64,000 bases of DNA from Vigna angularis (GCF_016808095.1 NC_068974.1:24908825-24972824); one strand, 5' to 3'. Positions 10,926 to 23,175 are shown, numbered from the stretch's first letter. Notes: generated by a model from the sequence alone, not told the origin. A program made the numbers and translations.

Positions 10926-11387
10926 ATGTGGTGTCTTGACAGTGGATGTTCAAAACACATGACCGGAGATAAAAAGAAATTTACAAGCTTCCGGAAAAAG
11001 GAACGAGGCTTTGTCACCTATGGTGACAACAACAAAGGAAAAATCCTTGGAATAGGAGATATTGGAAGTGAAGATACCTTGATGATTAAAGACGTGCTAT
11101 ATGTGGAAGGATTAAAGCACAACTTAATTAGCATTAGTCAATTATGCGATAAAGGATTCAAGGTAACCTTCGAACAAAATTCTTGCACTATTTATAAAAA
11201 TGATTCTTCTGAAATTGCTTTGAAAGGAATTAGGCATAACAATATTTATTTGATTGATTTAGAAAATGCATCAAATAGGAATATTTCATGTTTAGTAGTA
11301 AAAGAAGAAAATCCATGGTTATGGCATAAAAGAGTTGCACATATTCATATGCAACAATTGAATAACTCATTTCTAAAGACTTGGTAA
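10926..11387 (+). pseudogene. pol: copia protease and GAG-pre-integrase segment
   Basis: The aspartic protease motif is in DSGCSKHMTG at the start, with the expected LISISQLCD and a pre-integrase [14 protein letters not shown] zinc-binding region (WLWHKR). It is in a different frame from both gag and the integrase. The junction to the integrase shows a one-base shift near 11365-11380, where this frame reads into a stop while the downstream frame carries on the family sequence. Confidence 0.85.
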
Positions 11388-13381
11388 TTGGTCTACCAAA
11401 ACTAAAATATGTGAAAAATAAATTGTGTGATGCATGTCAAAAGGGAAAACAAGTGAAATCATCTTTTCATTCGAAAAATGTTGTTTCTAGTTTAAAACCC
11501 TTAGAACTTTTGCACATGGATTTATTTGGTCCCTCTAGGATAAAAAGTTTTGGAGGAAATTATTATGCTTTAGTTATTGTAGATGATTATTCAAGATATA
11601 CTTGGACTTTCTTTCTTACTCTTAAAAGTGAAGCTTTCAAAGAATTCAAAAAGTTTGCAAATTTAGTTCAAAATGAAAAGGATTTGAAAATAAAGGCTAT
11701 TAGAAGTGACCATGGAGGTGAATTTCAAAATGAATCTTTTGAAACTTTTTGTGAAGAATATGGCATTTCTCATAATTTTTCTGCACCTAGAACTCCTCAA
11801 CAAAATGGAGTTGTAGAAAGAAAGAATAGATCCTTAGAGGAACTTGCTAGAACTATGTTAAATGAATATAGTGTTCCTAAACAATTTTGGGCTGATGTTG
11901 TGAGTACTGCATGTTATGGATTGAATAGAATGCTTATTAGGCCAATTTTGAAATGTACTCCTTATGAACTTTTTAAAGGAAGAAAACCAAATGTTTCACA
12001 TTTAAGAATTTTTGGATGCAAATGTTTTGTCTTAAATAATGGAAAACAAAATTTAGGAAAATTTGATTCCAAATCCGATGAAGCTATTTTTCTAGGATAT
12101 TCTCTAACTAGCAAAGCTTATAGAGTTTTTAATCGGAAAACACTTGAAATAGAAGAATCTGTGCATGTTGTCTTTGATGAAATTGTGGACCTTGAGGTAA
12201 AACCTCTTGAGTCAGATGAATCAGATGCAGGTGAAAATGAAGACTTGCAAAAGACAACAAATGAAGAGAAAATGAATAGTCCTCAAGATGATGAAGATCT
12301 AAACAAAATATGGCAACAACCTAGAGGATTATCATTGGACAACATCATTGGTGACATATCAAAAGGGGTAAACACTAGAAGAAATTTAGTTAATTTTTGT
12401 ATGAATGTAGCTTTCATGTCGCAGATAGAACCTAAGAACATTAAAGAAGCTCTTCAAGATGAAGAATGGTGTATTGCGATGCAAGAAGAACTCAACCAGT
12501 TTGAAAGAAATCAAGTTTGGGAATTGATTCCTAGAGAAGATACTCATCAAGTAATTGGAACAAAATGGGTATTCAGAAACAAACTGGATGAAGATGGAAA
12601 CATCACCAAGAATAAAGCTAGGCTTGTGGCTCAAGGATATAGTCAAGAAGAAGGTATAGATTATGATGAGACATATGCTTCAGTTGCCAGGTTAGAGGCA
12701 ATACGCCTACTTCTTGCTTATGCATCTATAATGAAATTTAAATTATTTCAAATGGATGTTAAAAGTGCATTTCTAAATGGTTTTATAAAAGAAGATGTGT
12801 ATATTGAACAACCACCTGGTTTTGAAGATTTTAAATTTCCAAATCACATCTATAAGTTAAAGAAAGCACTTTATGGTTTAAAACAAGCACCTAGATCTTG
12901 GTATGAAAGACTTAGCAATTTTCTTTTAGAAAATGATTTTAATAGAGGAAAAGTTGATTCCACTTTGTTTATTAAAAGAGTCGGAAAACATATTTTGATT
13001 ATTCAAGTATATGTTGATGATATTATTTTTGGATCAACTAATAAATCTCTTTGTGAGGAATTTGCTAAGACTATGCAGGGTGAATTTGAAATGTCTATGA
13101 TGGGAGAATTAACATTCTTCCTCGGTCTTCAAATTAAGCAAATGAAAGAAGGTACGTTCATTTCTCAAACTAAGTATTGTAGAGAAATTCTTAAGAAGTT
13201 TGAAATGGACAAAGCAAAGGAAGCATCTACACCTATGGGAACCTCTTGCTATCTTGACAAAGATGAGTCAGGCAAAGAGGTAAATCAAACTAAATATAGA
13301 TGCATGATAGGTTCTTTGTTATACCTTACTACTAGTAGACCGGATATTATGCAGAGTGTTTTTGTGTGTGCTAGGTATTAA
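11381..13381 (+). pseudogene. pol: copia integrase and reverse transcriptase
   Basis: 666 residues. The integrase core shows [23 protein letters not shown] and [12 protein letters not shown], supplying the D, D and E of the catalytic triad. The reverse transcriptase begins near WELIPRED, with [34 protein letters not shown] and the YVDD active site at 13010-13021. A nonsense codon at 13379-13381, just after the VCARY motif, separates it from RNase H, which stays in the same frame. All catalytic residues seem present, so the breaks in frame rather than lost motifs disable it. Confidence 0.9.
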
Positions 13382-13954
13382 TCTAGTCCTAGAGAATCTC
13401 ACCTTACAGCAGTTAAAAGAATATTGAAATATCTTAAGGGAACTACATCCTTTGGTTTATGGTATCCATCAGGAACGGAACCTAGTCTTGTAGGTTTTTC
13501 CGATGCAGATTATGGAGGTTGTAAGATAGATAGAAAAAGCACTAGTGGAACATGTCATCTTCTAGGTAGTTCCTTAGTTTCTTGGAACTCTAAGAAACAA
13601 GCATGTGTAGCCTTATCAACCACTGAGGCTGAATATATTGCTGCTGGAAATTGTTGTGCGCAAATTTTATGGATGAAACAACAATTAGAAGATTATGACA
13701 TTCATTTAGATCATATTCCACTTAATTGTGATAATACAAGTGCAATAAATCTTACAAAGAATCCCATAATGCATTCTAGAACCAAGCACATTGAAATTAG
13801 GCATCATTTTCTTAGAGATCATGTACAAAAGGGAGATTGTGAAATAGAATATATTGATACACAACATCAATTAGCTGATATTTTCACCAAAGCATTGCCT
13901 AAGGATAGATTCTATGAGCTTAGAAGAGATTTAGGAATATTGAAAATATCTTAA
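13382..13954 (+). pseudogene. pol: copia RNase H
   Basis: It continues the pol frame after the stop at 13379-13381. Motifs: RILKYLKGT linker, SDADYGG and DRKSTSG, the ALSTTEAEYIA segment with its Glu, a CDN segment, and RTKHIEIRHHFLRD, then QLADIFTKALP near the end. It degrades the RNA strand during reverse transcription in the virus-like particle. It ends at a normal TAA. Confidence 0.9.
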
Positions 13955-14274
13955 AATTGAAAATAAGTGAAATTTGATGATTTTCGGAAATCAGCGTCAG
14001 TTAATCGATTAGTCAGTGCCACTAATCGATTAGCACATCCTGTTAATCGATTAGCAAACGTTACAGGCAGTAAATACTGCAAAAACTAGCCGTTGTAACG
14101 GCTATAAACGGCTATTTTCTAATTTTTGAACGTTGGGGAGTGATTTTTCAGCCTATTTAAACCCCTACCATCCCTCATTTTACCCACTCACATTACCCAT
14201 CACTCTACAACTCAAATTCTCTTCATTTCTTCACTCAAAAATACCATTATCTTGCTGTCCAAATTTCTCCTCTC
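13955..14274 (+). other. Spacer between pol and third ORF with three TAATCGATTA palindromes
   Basis: About 320 non-coding bases. Three TTAATCGATTAG-type palindromes lie at 13998-14055, as in the LTR. The sequence GCCTATTTAAACCCC at about 14150 could act as a TATA-like site for an internal transcript of the third ORF (inference). Confidence 0.5.
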
Positions 14275-15408
14275 ATGGTTGAACCCTCAAGAAGGAGAAG
14301 AAGAAGAAGCTATGCATCGGAAAGTAATCCTCCCGCACGTGGTCCAAATATTCATGGGTGGATTTCAGATGATGGAAGGCATGCGGAATATCTAGAAATG
14401 TGGAAAGAACGGAAGGTTCTTCGTCAAAAATTTGTTGATCTAAATTGGTTTACTGTAAATCAATTTCAGTTTTCTCAGCAATTGGTTGAGCAAGGCGTCC
14501 AGCATCTCTTGCAACTTCAAGGGCATTACTATCCAGATTTGGTAAGAGTCTTTTACTATAATCTGAAGACCCACAATGGTATTGTTTACACTCGTGTTAA
14601 AGGTGTAGATATTGTTCTTGATAATGACATTTGGACAAATGTCGCTCATCTTCCAATCCTAGAAAATAATCTACATGTGCCAAATGACTTTGGTGATTTC
14701 AACAAAATTGTGGCCTATCGCTCTTTCATGCGCAATCCTCAACAACCTTTACCTAATAGGAGATATCTTCTAGTAGGCCATCTTAGAATGGAGGAAAGAG
14801 TGCTTCATTATCTTATTGTGTGGTTACTTTGTCCAAGAGGTTCAAACTTGGCATAATGCCTTGAAACAGATTTGATGCTCATGTCTGCTATCACTCAAAA
14901 TTTAAAAATCAATTGGGCAAGTCTAATCTCCGATACTATAGTACGTGCAAAGAGGTATGACTGAGCTCATCTTCCATATCCTCTCCTTATTTCCTTAATC
15001 TGTGTCTATAAAGGAGTTGATGTTACGGGAGAAAGATTTCTCTCCGTCTTACCAACTCATCAAATTGAGGAATCAGCACTGCATCAAATGGGTTTTATTC
15101 GACAAGGCAATATGTTTGTCCGTGCTGAAGGTGATAATGCACAAGATGCTGAGGAATCAGCTGAAGAAGATGAAGCTATTCCTATGCCACATCCAACCAA
15201 TGTTGCTGGACCATCCCATCCTCCCCAAGAATATAGTCTAGAAAGTATATCTAGACAAATTGAAGCAATGGCCTTTATGCAACAAACTAGGATGGATGAC
15301 ATGATGGCTTATCACACTCGTCGCTATGATGAAATTAATACTCACCTCAAGGAAATTGATGATAAACTAGCCAAACTATATGTTCCCGATAGTGATGATG
15401 AGTCTTAG
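14275..15408 (+). pseudogene. Third ORF after pol (envelope-position, plant transposon protein domain)
   Basis: A frame of 378 codons interrupted by two in-frame stops (14854-14856 and 14962-14964). It starts with an Arg-rich stretch (SRRRRRRS), then NIHGWISDD, a YYPDLVRVFYYNLK segment and a RVKGVDIVLD segment, which match the 'putative plant transposon protein' domain found after pol in legume retroelements. The C-terminal 100 residues are acidic, then proline-rich, then a short coiled coil ending DDES. No signal peptide or transmembrane helix is visible, so a true envelope role is not supported. A more decayed relative lies at 43904-44988. Its function is unknown. Confidence 0.7.
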
Positions 15409-15529
15409 GCACTTTATGCTTCTATGCTTTTTGTAGTGTTTGCTATATATTTTACTCCTTTGTATGCTTGCCTCTTTAAATTCAATAAAATATGTTGTTT
15501 TTCCTTAATATTTCTATGCATATGTCCTT

Positions 15530-15892
15530 TTATTAAGGGGGCGTATAATTTCTAATAAGTTTAGGGGGAGCAATTATACATCACTTTTTAATAATGATCA
15601 AAAAGGGAGAGAAATAAAATATTTAAAGCCTTAAACTTATTTCTAAGTTCACTAACAATTGTTTCTTCCTTAAGTTGTGTTTTAAATACAGATTATTATC
15701 AAAAGCTTTAAACATCAAGAAGGTTTTGATCATCATCAAAAAGGGGGAGATAAAATAAAATATTTAAAGCCTTAAACTTATTTCTAAGTTCACTAACAAT
15801 TGTTTCTTCCTTAAGTTGTGTTTTAAATACAGATTATTATCAAAAGCTTTAAACATCAAGAAGGTTTTGATCATCATCAAAAAAGGGGAGAT
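15530..15892 (+). repeat. 3' untranslated region with 141-base tandem duplication and several polypurine tracts
   Basis: The segment containing TATTTAAAGCCTTAAAC occurs at about 15620 and 15761, 141 bases apart, nearly identical over its length. Each unit is preceded by a polypurine tract: AAAAAGGGAGAG near 15600, AAAAAGGGGGAGA near 15740 and the last, AAAAAAGGGGAGA, directly before the 3' LTR. Two further G-rich runs lie at about 15535 and 15564. Confidence 0.85.
15879..15891 (+). other. Polypurine tract
   Basis: AAAAAAGGGGAGA immediately before the 3' LTR (15893), the expected plus-strand primer site. Confidence 0.85.
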
Positions 15893-16949
15893 TGTTAGCA
15901 AAAATGATGAAGATGAAGTTTTGATGATATCTAAATCAAGTCAAGAACAACCAAGACTCATGAAGAATGATTTTTGAAGACTTGTAACTTTTGTAATAAC
16001 TGTATGAACATAGGAAATTAGTGGTTTTATGTATGCATTCAAAAGTGATGTAAAAATGTACCAAGAAGCAAAAACTTTGCAGTGCTAATCGATTAACAGG
16101 GGTCAGTAATCGATTATTCCAGAGAGCAATGGAAAAGCTCAGCACTCCATGCTAATCGATTAACAAGGGTTGTTAATCGATTAGCGCTAATCGATTAGCA
16201 TGGGCTGTTAATTGATTAGCAAGGTGTCCGTTTTTCAGCCGTTGGACTATCCGTTGTTTTGTCTTTTAGTGACTAATCGATTAGCAACTTCAGATAATCG
16301 ATTAACACAGTCAGAAAGGCTGAAAACGAAAAATGGAAGAGCCTTTGGATGAGTCTATAAATAGACTCTCATTTCCTCTCAAGGTCATCAACTACAACTC
16401 TTCCCTTGTGCTCAAATACTCAGAAACTCTTGAGAATTGTGTGCTCTTGCTCAGCTAAGGAAACTCTGTCTATAGAGTTGGTGAAATACTGCTACGGTGA
16501 TAGAGGAATAGCTGGTTCATCCTTGGTGTGTCTAAGGAAGTGTTCGGAAGAGGAAGTCATCCTTCGTGAAGTATTTGGAGGAAGTGTTTCATCCTTTGTG
16601 AAGATTCAAAGGAGGTGTTGTCTCATCTCTTGTGGCATCAAGAGAGGTGTTTTCTAAACTTTTACAAATTGTATCTTTGTGATTGTAGTTTGTAATTGTT
16701 TTGTGATTAGTGAATTGTTTATCTTGTTTTGAGATAAGCGACTGGACGTAGGATTGGTAAGATCCGAACCAGGATAAAATCATTTGTGCAAATTTCTCTC
16801 ATCCTTACTCTATTTTATTGTTATTATTAATTGCTAAGTAAGTTTAATTGAGTAGAAATTTTTAAGGCACACGTTTTTAGTAAGAACCAATTCACCCCCC
16901 TCTTGGTTTGTTATTCCACGCTAATCATTCCGCTGCAGCCGCTCTGACA
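15893..16949 (+). repeat. 3' LTR of copia element
   Basis: 1,057 bases from TGTTAGC to CTGACA, followed by the GTTAT target repeat at 16950-16954. TATA box at 16356-16363. Confidence 0.93.
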
Positions 16950-18184
16950 GTTATTGTGGAACTGTCTTGTCTTAAAAGGAGAATATGTCCATGTGCGTTG
17001 TTGTACTCATATATTAAGTTTGATTGTGAAGGATGGATTAAAAGAGATCAAAGATTCAATTTCAAAAATCCGGAGTGTAGTTAAATATGTGAAATCTTCT
17101 CCAACTAGATTTGCTACATTCAAGGCATGTGTTGAACAAAAGGAAATTTCTTATAAAGGTATTATTTGTCTTGATGTTGAAACTAGGTGGAATTCAACTG
17201 ACTTAATGTTAGAGGCAAGCTTGAAGTACAAAGATGCCTTTGTCTTGCTAGATATGCAAGATAAGAAATTTGGTGTTGAAATGGCCAAAAGTAATGGTGG
17301 TGTGCCATTAGAAGAGGATTGAGAATATGCGAGGTCTGTTCTACCATTTTTAAAGATGTTTTATGACTCTACCCTACGCATTTCTGGTTCTTCTTATGTC
17401 ACCAGTCATATGTATATCAAGGAGGTGTTTGGAATTGGTAAAAGGATTCGACAATATTCTGAGAGTAGTGATGTGAGCATAAAATTGATGACAATGAGGA
17501 TGAAGGACAAGTATGAAAAATATTGGGGAAATATTAATAGAATTAATATCTTATTATTGATTGTTGTTGTGCTTGACCTTAGGAGTAAGTTGGATTTTGT
17601 TAATTATTTCATTGACTACCTATTTGAATCTAGTATGGCCAATGAATTGAAATCAAAATTATTGTCATCTTTAAAAACACTTTATGAACAATATCAAAGG
17701 TATTAAGAAGGGTTTTCAAAGTAGCCAATAAGAATCTCAACTAGAGGATGATGATGATCCTCATGGCATGAGTTTGTACTTAAGAGCTACAGGACGTAGA
17801 TTTGATTATATATCAGAGGTTGATAAATATTTGAGAGAGGATCATGAACCTTACATAAAGTTAGTTGAGCTTAATATTTTACATTGCTGGAAAGTCAACT
17901 CGACTAGATTTCTTATCCTTGCGAACATGGCTCGAGAGGTGTTAGTCATTCCTATCTTTACCATAGCATCAAAGTGTGCATTCAGTACAGGAGGAAGAGT
18001 GGTTAGTCCGTATCGTAGTTGCCTAACGCCTAAAATAGTGGAAGTGCTTGTTTGGACACAAGATTGGTTAAAAGGAACACCTTTCTCTATACTTTTTGAT
18101 GAGGATCCTAAAGAGCTTGATAAATTTGAGCAAGGTGAGATTATAAGACAAATTAATATATTTTTTAATTTATATTTTAAGTGT
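16950..18184 (+). pseudogene. hAT transposase, C-terminal half with dimerisation domain
   Basis: It continues the transposase cut at 8021. The RNase H-like core region has RCCTHILSLIVKDGL and DVETRWNSTDLMLE. A TGA at 17320-17322 replaces a conserved Trp before EYARSVLPFLK, and the frame shifts between 17706 and 17768. The C-terminal dimerisation domain (Dimer_Tnp_hAT) begins near LHCWKVNSTRF and continues with IASKCAFSTGGRV and LTPKIVEVLVWTQDWL. Together with the N-terminal half this was a normal-length hAT transposase of around 650 residues. It is now inactive. Confidence 0.88.
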
Positions 18185-18359
18185 TAAAAAATGATGAAAT
18201 ATTTTATTTTATTTTTTGTAGAGATAACCTCTCAAGATGAAGTGGGACCTTCAAGTGCTATTAATTTGGATTATTGAAGATCATTTTAGTGCTTTAAGGA
18301 AGCTTTGCCACGCCACAATTTGTTGGTTATCTATGTTGTGATTTTGTAGCTTCTATGTA

Positions 18360-18865
18360 GGTTTGTGGTCAAGTCGGATCGGATACGAATACCCATTTAA
18401 AAACTACCTACAAGTATTTTAAAACTCATGAATAGTTGTGGATACCTGCATATATTTAAAAAAATATATTTTATAAATTTTTAAAATAAAATCTTCATAA
18501 AACTACAATAAAAATATAAAATACAATATGAATTAAATTAAATATAAATTAAAATTTAATTTTAATTAAATCTAACATAATAAAATATAAATTAATTTTT
18601 ATTTTAATTAAATTAAATTTAATAAAATATAAATTAAATTTTAATTTTAATTTTTTACAGGTAATGGATATCTGGTCAGTATACGGATCCGTTTTAATTC
18701 TACGAATAATTTTAATTTTTTACGGATAATTTTAATTCACATCAATCTGTTTATAAACATATATTAAAATATTCGTCACCCACTACATGTGAATAATAAG
18801 TATCCACAAATACCACTAGATTTTATTTATGGATACTGTGAACAAAAATATTTTTGTCATCTCTA
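18360..18865 (+). mobile_element. hAT element 3' subterminal region and probable end
   Basis: Very AT-rich, with GGATACGAATACCC and its complements repeated. It closes with AAAATATTTTTGTCATCTCTA near 18845-18865, which resembles plant hAT terminal repeats of the TAGAGATGACAAAA kind. The matching 5' terminus was not found. This stretch is duplicated at about 60560-61050. Confidence 0.5.
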
Positions 18866-19277
18866 ATTGTTAGAGACCAATTTAGACTTTAATTCACAAA
18901 CTAATTGTAATTGTTTTATTAATAATTGACTATTTTATATAACAAGAAATTTTAGTTTAATGTTCAATTTAGTCAACATTACTAATTAGTTTGGTCTAAA
19001 TTTTATTGTCGTTTAATGATTTATAAAAACATTTTTCATTGAAAACTGTGTCAATTTAAATAGCTTTTGGTATTTTAAATTTTTTAGAACTTAATATTTC
19101 ATTTAGTTTATAGCAATTTAATGCTATAATAAATGCAATATTTAATTCTATTGAATGTTTAGCTATAAATTTAATTGAACTAGTAACGTTTAATTCAATT
19201 TAAGATATTATTTTATCTTTAGTGGGTTATGTGAGGTATCAGTAAGTAATTGACAATATTGACAATATTGAAAGAAA

Positions 19278-21019
19278 ATGATCTATCCATTTCTTGTTGT
19301 TTGTTTGGCGATAAGTGGTGTTAGCATACCAGTTCATGGTTTTCAAGATACACTCAAAGAAAATTTGGAGCTTGAAAGACAACTAAAGCTAATCAATAAG
19401 CCTCCTATCAAAACTATTAATGTAGCTTTTAATATCTTTTATATATACATATATTCTTTTGTTGTATATAGTCTCATTATATTCACTAACTTTCTTTTAT
19501 GTACTGTATTTTAAATTTTGAAGACAAAAAATGGAGACATTGTTGATTGGATTGATATTTATAAACAACTAGCATTTGATCATCCATTACTAAAGGATCA
19601 CAAGTTACAGGTATATATGTTTTTTCTTAATATCATCATACTTTAAATATTTTTTTATTGTATTGCTTGTGATTTAAATATATATTTATATTGTTTCGCA
19701 GAGAAAACATAGTTTTCAAAAATCAAGTATGAAGAATTTAGCAAACAAACCTAATTTTAACCTTGAAAAAGTCCAATGTCTTAAAGGGTCTATTCCTATT
19801 CGGAGAACAACAAAAGAAGATCTCATTCGAGAAAAACAATTATTAAATAATAGTATTCTTCTTCGAGACATTCCTGGTGTTCATGTATGTTGTTTCTTTT
19901 TCAACGAAATTTCAAATTTTCATGATTTATTTGTGTTAATTACATCATGTTTAATTCTTAAATTTGTACTTTTATAGCTTGCAGAATTAGCTCTTTCATC
20001 GAATTTTAGTCCATACTATGGCGTTAGAGGACGAAGCAGCGTTTATAATCCACCGATCACTAAGGGTCAAATGTCTCTTTCTCATGTGTGGGTTCAAAAT
20101 GGACCCATAAGTTCTAACAATAAAATCAGTTTTGGATGGCAAGTGAGTCTTAATTTTATTATTAAACCCTTTTTTCCTATAAATATTATATGAAAAATAT
20201 ATTTAATTTGTGTTTATTTGTGTGCAATCTCACATTTTGATACAGGTGAGTTTAGATTTGTATAGTGACAATAAAACTCATTTATACGCATCATGGACGG
20301 TATGAATATCTACATGAACATGAAGTCAATTTTGCTTCACATGAATAATTTTTTTTATTAATTTTGGAAGCATTTCTGTCAAAAAAGAAGAAACATGAAT
20401 ATTTTATTTCTTCAAAATTTAATGTGATGTTAAAAAATATACAGCGAGACAACTTTCAAAAGACAGGATGTTACAATGTTCGATGTCCAGGTTTTGTTCA
20501 AACCAGTACCCAACTTTCTCTTGGTGCAATACCTGGAGATATATCTTCTTATGGTGGACCAGTTTTTGATTCTACTGAGTATATAACTATGGTAATGATC
20601 TTCGCATAAACTTTTTATGTAATATTATATGATACATGCAAGTGAGGTAATATTGTTGACAAAATTTTGTGTACATGGATTTTAAGGACACAAAAACCAA
20701 AAACTGGTGGGTTCATACAAGTGGTGAAGATGTTGGATATTTTCCAGCAAAGTTATTCTCTAACTTGGCTTCGGCAGATAAAGTAGGGTGGGGTGGAAGG
20801 ACATTAACTCCTCACGGTTCTCGCAGCCCTCAAATGGGATCTGGACATTTTCCTGATAAAGACCTTTATCTGTAAATAATGTATGGACCGAAAAGATATC
20901 AAACAGAAAAGTATGTTGACAAACCTAGATGTTATGACCTTAGGTACTACGGCAATGTTCATGGCATTGGTGGATATATGCTTCAATTTGGAGGACCTGG
21001 TGGTAAGTGTGATGATTAG
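19278..21019 (+). pseudogene. Neprosin-family (DUF239) gene, copy A
   Basis: Secreted plant protein family named after neprosin, a glutamic, proline-directed peptidase; most members have no known substrate. Seven exons are clear from GT/AG borders: 19278-19421, 19524-19610, 19702-19884, 19978-20142, 20246-20299, 20445-20591 and 20687-21019, all joining in phase. Exon 1 encodes a hydrophobic signal peptide and the start of the activation peptide; later exons give RRTTKEDLIRE, HVWVQNGP, TGCYNVRCPGFVQ, ASADKVGWGG and YMLQFGGPGGKCDD. A 39-base deletion with a TAA at 20873-20875 breaks exon 7, though the frame beyond it is kept. Possibly a truncated protein could still be made. I could not place the catalytic glutamates with confidence. 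Confidence 0.85.
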
Positions 21020-22349
21020 TCTAATTTTAGTTATTTATGAACTTCAAAAATAAATTATTATTAATAATTTTTTTTTCTACAATTCTCGTGTTTTGATCTA
21101 TACATTTAATATTTCGATACATCGTTAAGATAATAGCACACAACATTCGCATCATAAGATAAGATATGACCAGATTAAATACAATACCAAAAAATATCAA
21201 CCAATGTAATATGAATATAAATAGAGCAGTGATAAACACACACCTTGGCAAAACATAGATACAACTATAACCTATTATTCTGAAATTTTTTAAAAAGCAA
21301 CGCCTCAAGCTCGTGGATTGATGTAAAATTTTACCATATTTATTAGACTATTATTTCAAAATAGAAAAATAATATATTTACATATGTGCCTCAACAAAGA
21401 GGTAATGACACACTACTCAAGTCAACTTCTTTTAATAGTAATAGCATTGCATTGCTATCCCAAAAATAAGTGTTCTTTTGTATAAGGTTAAATTAGTAAT
21501 TTAGTTGTTATATTTATAGTTTTTATTCCGTTTGATCACCTAATCTTTAATTATTTATTTAAGTTTTATTTTTGTTATTTATTTAAGTTTTATTTTTATT
21601 ATTTATTTAAGTGTTATTTTGTGTTAAATCGATTCAATTTAATAACATCACAATGGTAATATCATGTCTCAAATTTCAGTGTGTGTTATATGATAATGTC
21701 ACTAATGTATTCAATTCAAATTTTATATTTATTTTTTATTTAATTAAGTGTTAATTTTATGTAAAATCGAATAATGTTGTTCGTGTAAAAAATATAGTAG
21801 ATTAAGTGTCAATTTTATGTAAAATCGAGTAATGTTGTTCATGTAAAAAATATAGTAGAGTTTAATTTACTTGCAAATAAAAATATATAAATTTCAAAAC
21901 TTGTTCATTTTTATGAAAGATGTAATGAAATATTATTTCTTTATTAAAATTGATTCATTTAAGTAGACAAATTAAGAAAAAAATGAAAAATATATTAATA
22001 ATTTAGTTTATATTTCATGCGAATATTAGCTTTTTTTTGTTAGAAAAATTAAATATATAAATAAGCTAACAAAGTAGAACACATTTTTTTAATTTTCTTA
22101 AATATTAAAATTAAAAAGTTAGAATAAGAACATTACATTTACATTTTTTCTATTTCGTTTTGTTTTTATTTAAAAAGGAGTTAGTTCTTGTAGTCAATAA
22201 TCAATTTGATTGTCAAAATAAAACAAGATGAACACAAGACATTTTGATTAAAACATTAAAAAAGTTATAAGTTTAAAATATATATTTTTAAAGCACGGGA
22301 TTTTATACATACTCCTTAGCCATAGAAAAAAACATTCAATAAGAGTTGA
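21020..22349. other. AT-rich spacer with short tandem repeats; no gene
   Basis: A 58-base unit starting ATTAAGTGT (21743 and 21801) occurs twice and a unit of about 24 bases rich in ATTTATTTAAG repeats near 21554-21612. The part up to about 21860 is duplicated at 63227-64000. Open frames on the minus strand here are low-complexity. Confidence 0.65.
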
Positions 22350-23175
22350 GGTCTTTCTTTGGCCATCTTGGGCCATCATGGATCTTTGAGAGGAGTAACA
22401 ATATTGGACCTTGTATTTTGGGCTAAGTAATCTATGATTTATTTGGGCTTTGTATTATGGGCCAAGTAGCATAGGATTTAATTTGGACTTTGTATTTTGG
22501 GTCAATTAATGTAAGGTTTTTAGACCACTTGGGTCAAAAATGGCCAAAGTCGAATGTTGACCAAGTGGATGTCCATGGGCATAAGTTGACAATGTGGTAA
22601 ATGTTTTAACCTAGCTAACTTGGTGGACAAGGGTGTGTGGGACCTTCCATGTGAAAGTGGCCATGTGTCATGCTTACATTGGAAAGGATTTCTCATGGTT
22701 AGTGGCCACATGTCACTCTAGGAATGGAGAGGATTCTCCATAGGTAATGGCCATATATCCTTCTCCTATTTGAGAGGATTTTTTCCTTTGTCTCCAAGTT
22801 AGGTCAAGGTTGTGTTTTTAGGGTTTTGCTTAAACATTTTGGAGACACCTTAACCTATAAATAGAGGTGTCTTCCCATATTATATTCACCTTTGATTTAG
22901 AGTATTGTTATACTGTCAATTTTGAGCCATATTACTCTTATTAGGTCACCCTAAGCTAGAGGAACTCAAGTGGCCTCCTCTAGCCACCTTTCTCTAAGAG
23001 TTGGCCTAACCTTTCTTAGAGCATCACAAACACCACTTCCATCATCATCAAACATCATCAAAATCGAAAGCTTTAACTCCCTCCCACCAAATTCCGCAAA
23101 CATTCATCCACACACCATCACCATGGCTTATTCTTCTAGTTTTGGCCCAACCTAGCTATGAGGATTGCCATTAGT
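22350..23175 (+). mobile_element. LTR-like repeat, family 'TATAAATAGAGGTGTC', copy 1
   Basis: About 800 bases related to 42590-43320. Shared landmarks in order: a GGCCAAGTAGCATA block, TGGCCACATGTCACTCTAGG, the TATA box in CCTATAAATAGAGGTGTCT (22854), then CTCTAGCCACCTTTC and TTTTGGCCCAACCTAGCTA. The TATA position and the CT-rich transcribed leader look like an LTR. Exact ends and internal domains are not visible. Confidence 0.55.

Larger units (their letters stand above)
8022..16949 (+). mobile_element. Ty1/copia (Sirevirus-like) LTR retrotransposon inserted in hAT gene
   Basis: A structurally complete element of 8,928 bases bounded by TG...CA LTRs and a perfect 5-bp target duplication GTTAT (8017-8021 and 16950-16954). 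The order is LTR, primer site, gag, protease, integrase, reverse transcriptase, RNase H, a third ORF, polypurine tract, LTR; integrase before reverse transcriptase marks Ty1/copia. The long gag with a coiled coil, the extra ORF after pol and repeated polypurine tracts point to the Sirevirus group (inference). Several stops and frameshifts make this copy non-autonomous. The LTRs differ by about 9 substitutions and 2 indels by eye, so the insertion is young compared with its host hAT. Confidence 0.92.

Noticed and set aside
12386..12646. 86-residue minus-strand frame
   Set aside because: Antisense shadow of the copia reverse transcriptase.
14275..15408. True retroviral envelope gene
   Set aside because: No signal peptide, transmembrane segment or glycosylation-rich surface region is visible; only its position after pol is envelope-like.
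21027..21308. 93-residue minus-strand frame after neprosin A (also 63238-63519)
   Set aside because: Conserved between copies only because the whole block is duplicated; low-complexity and hydrophobic, with no domain.
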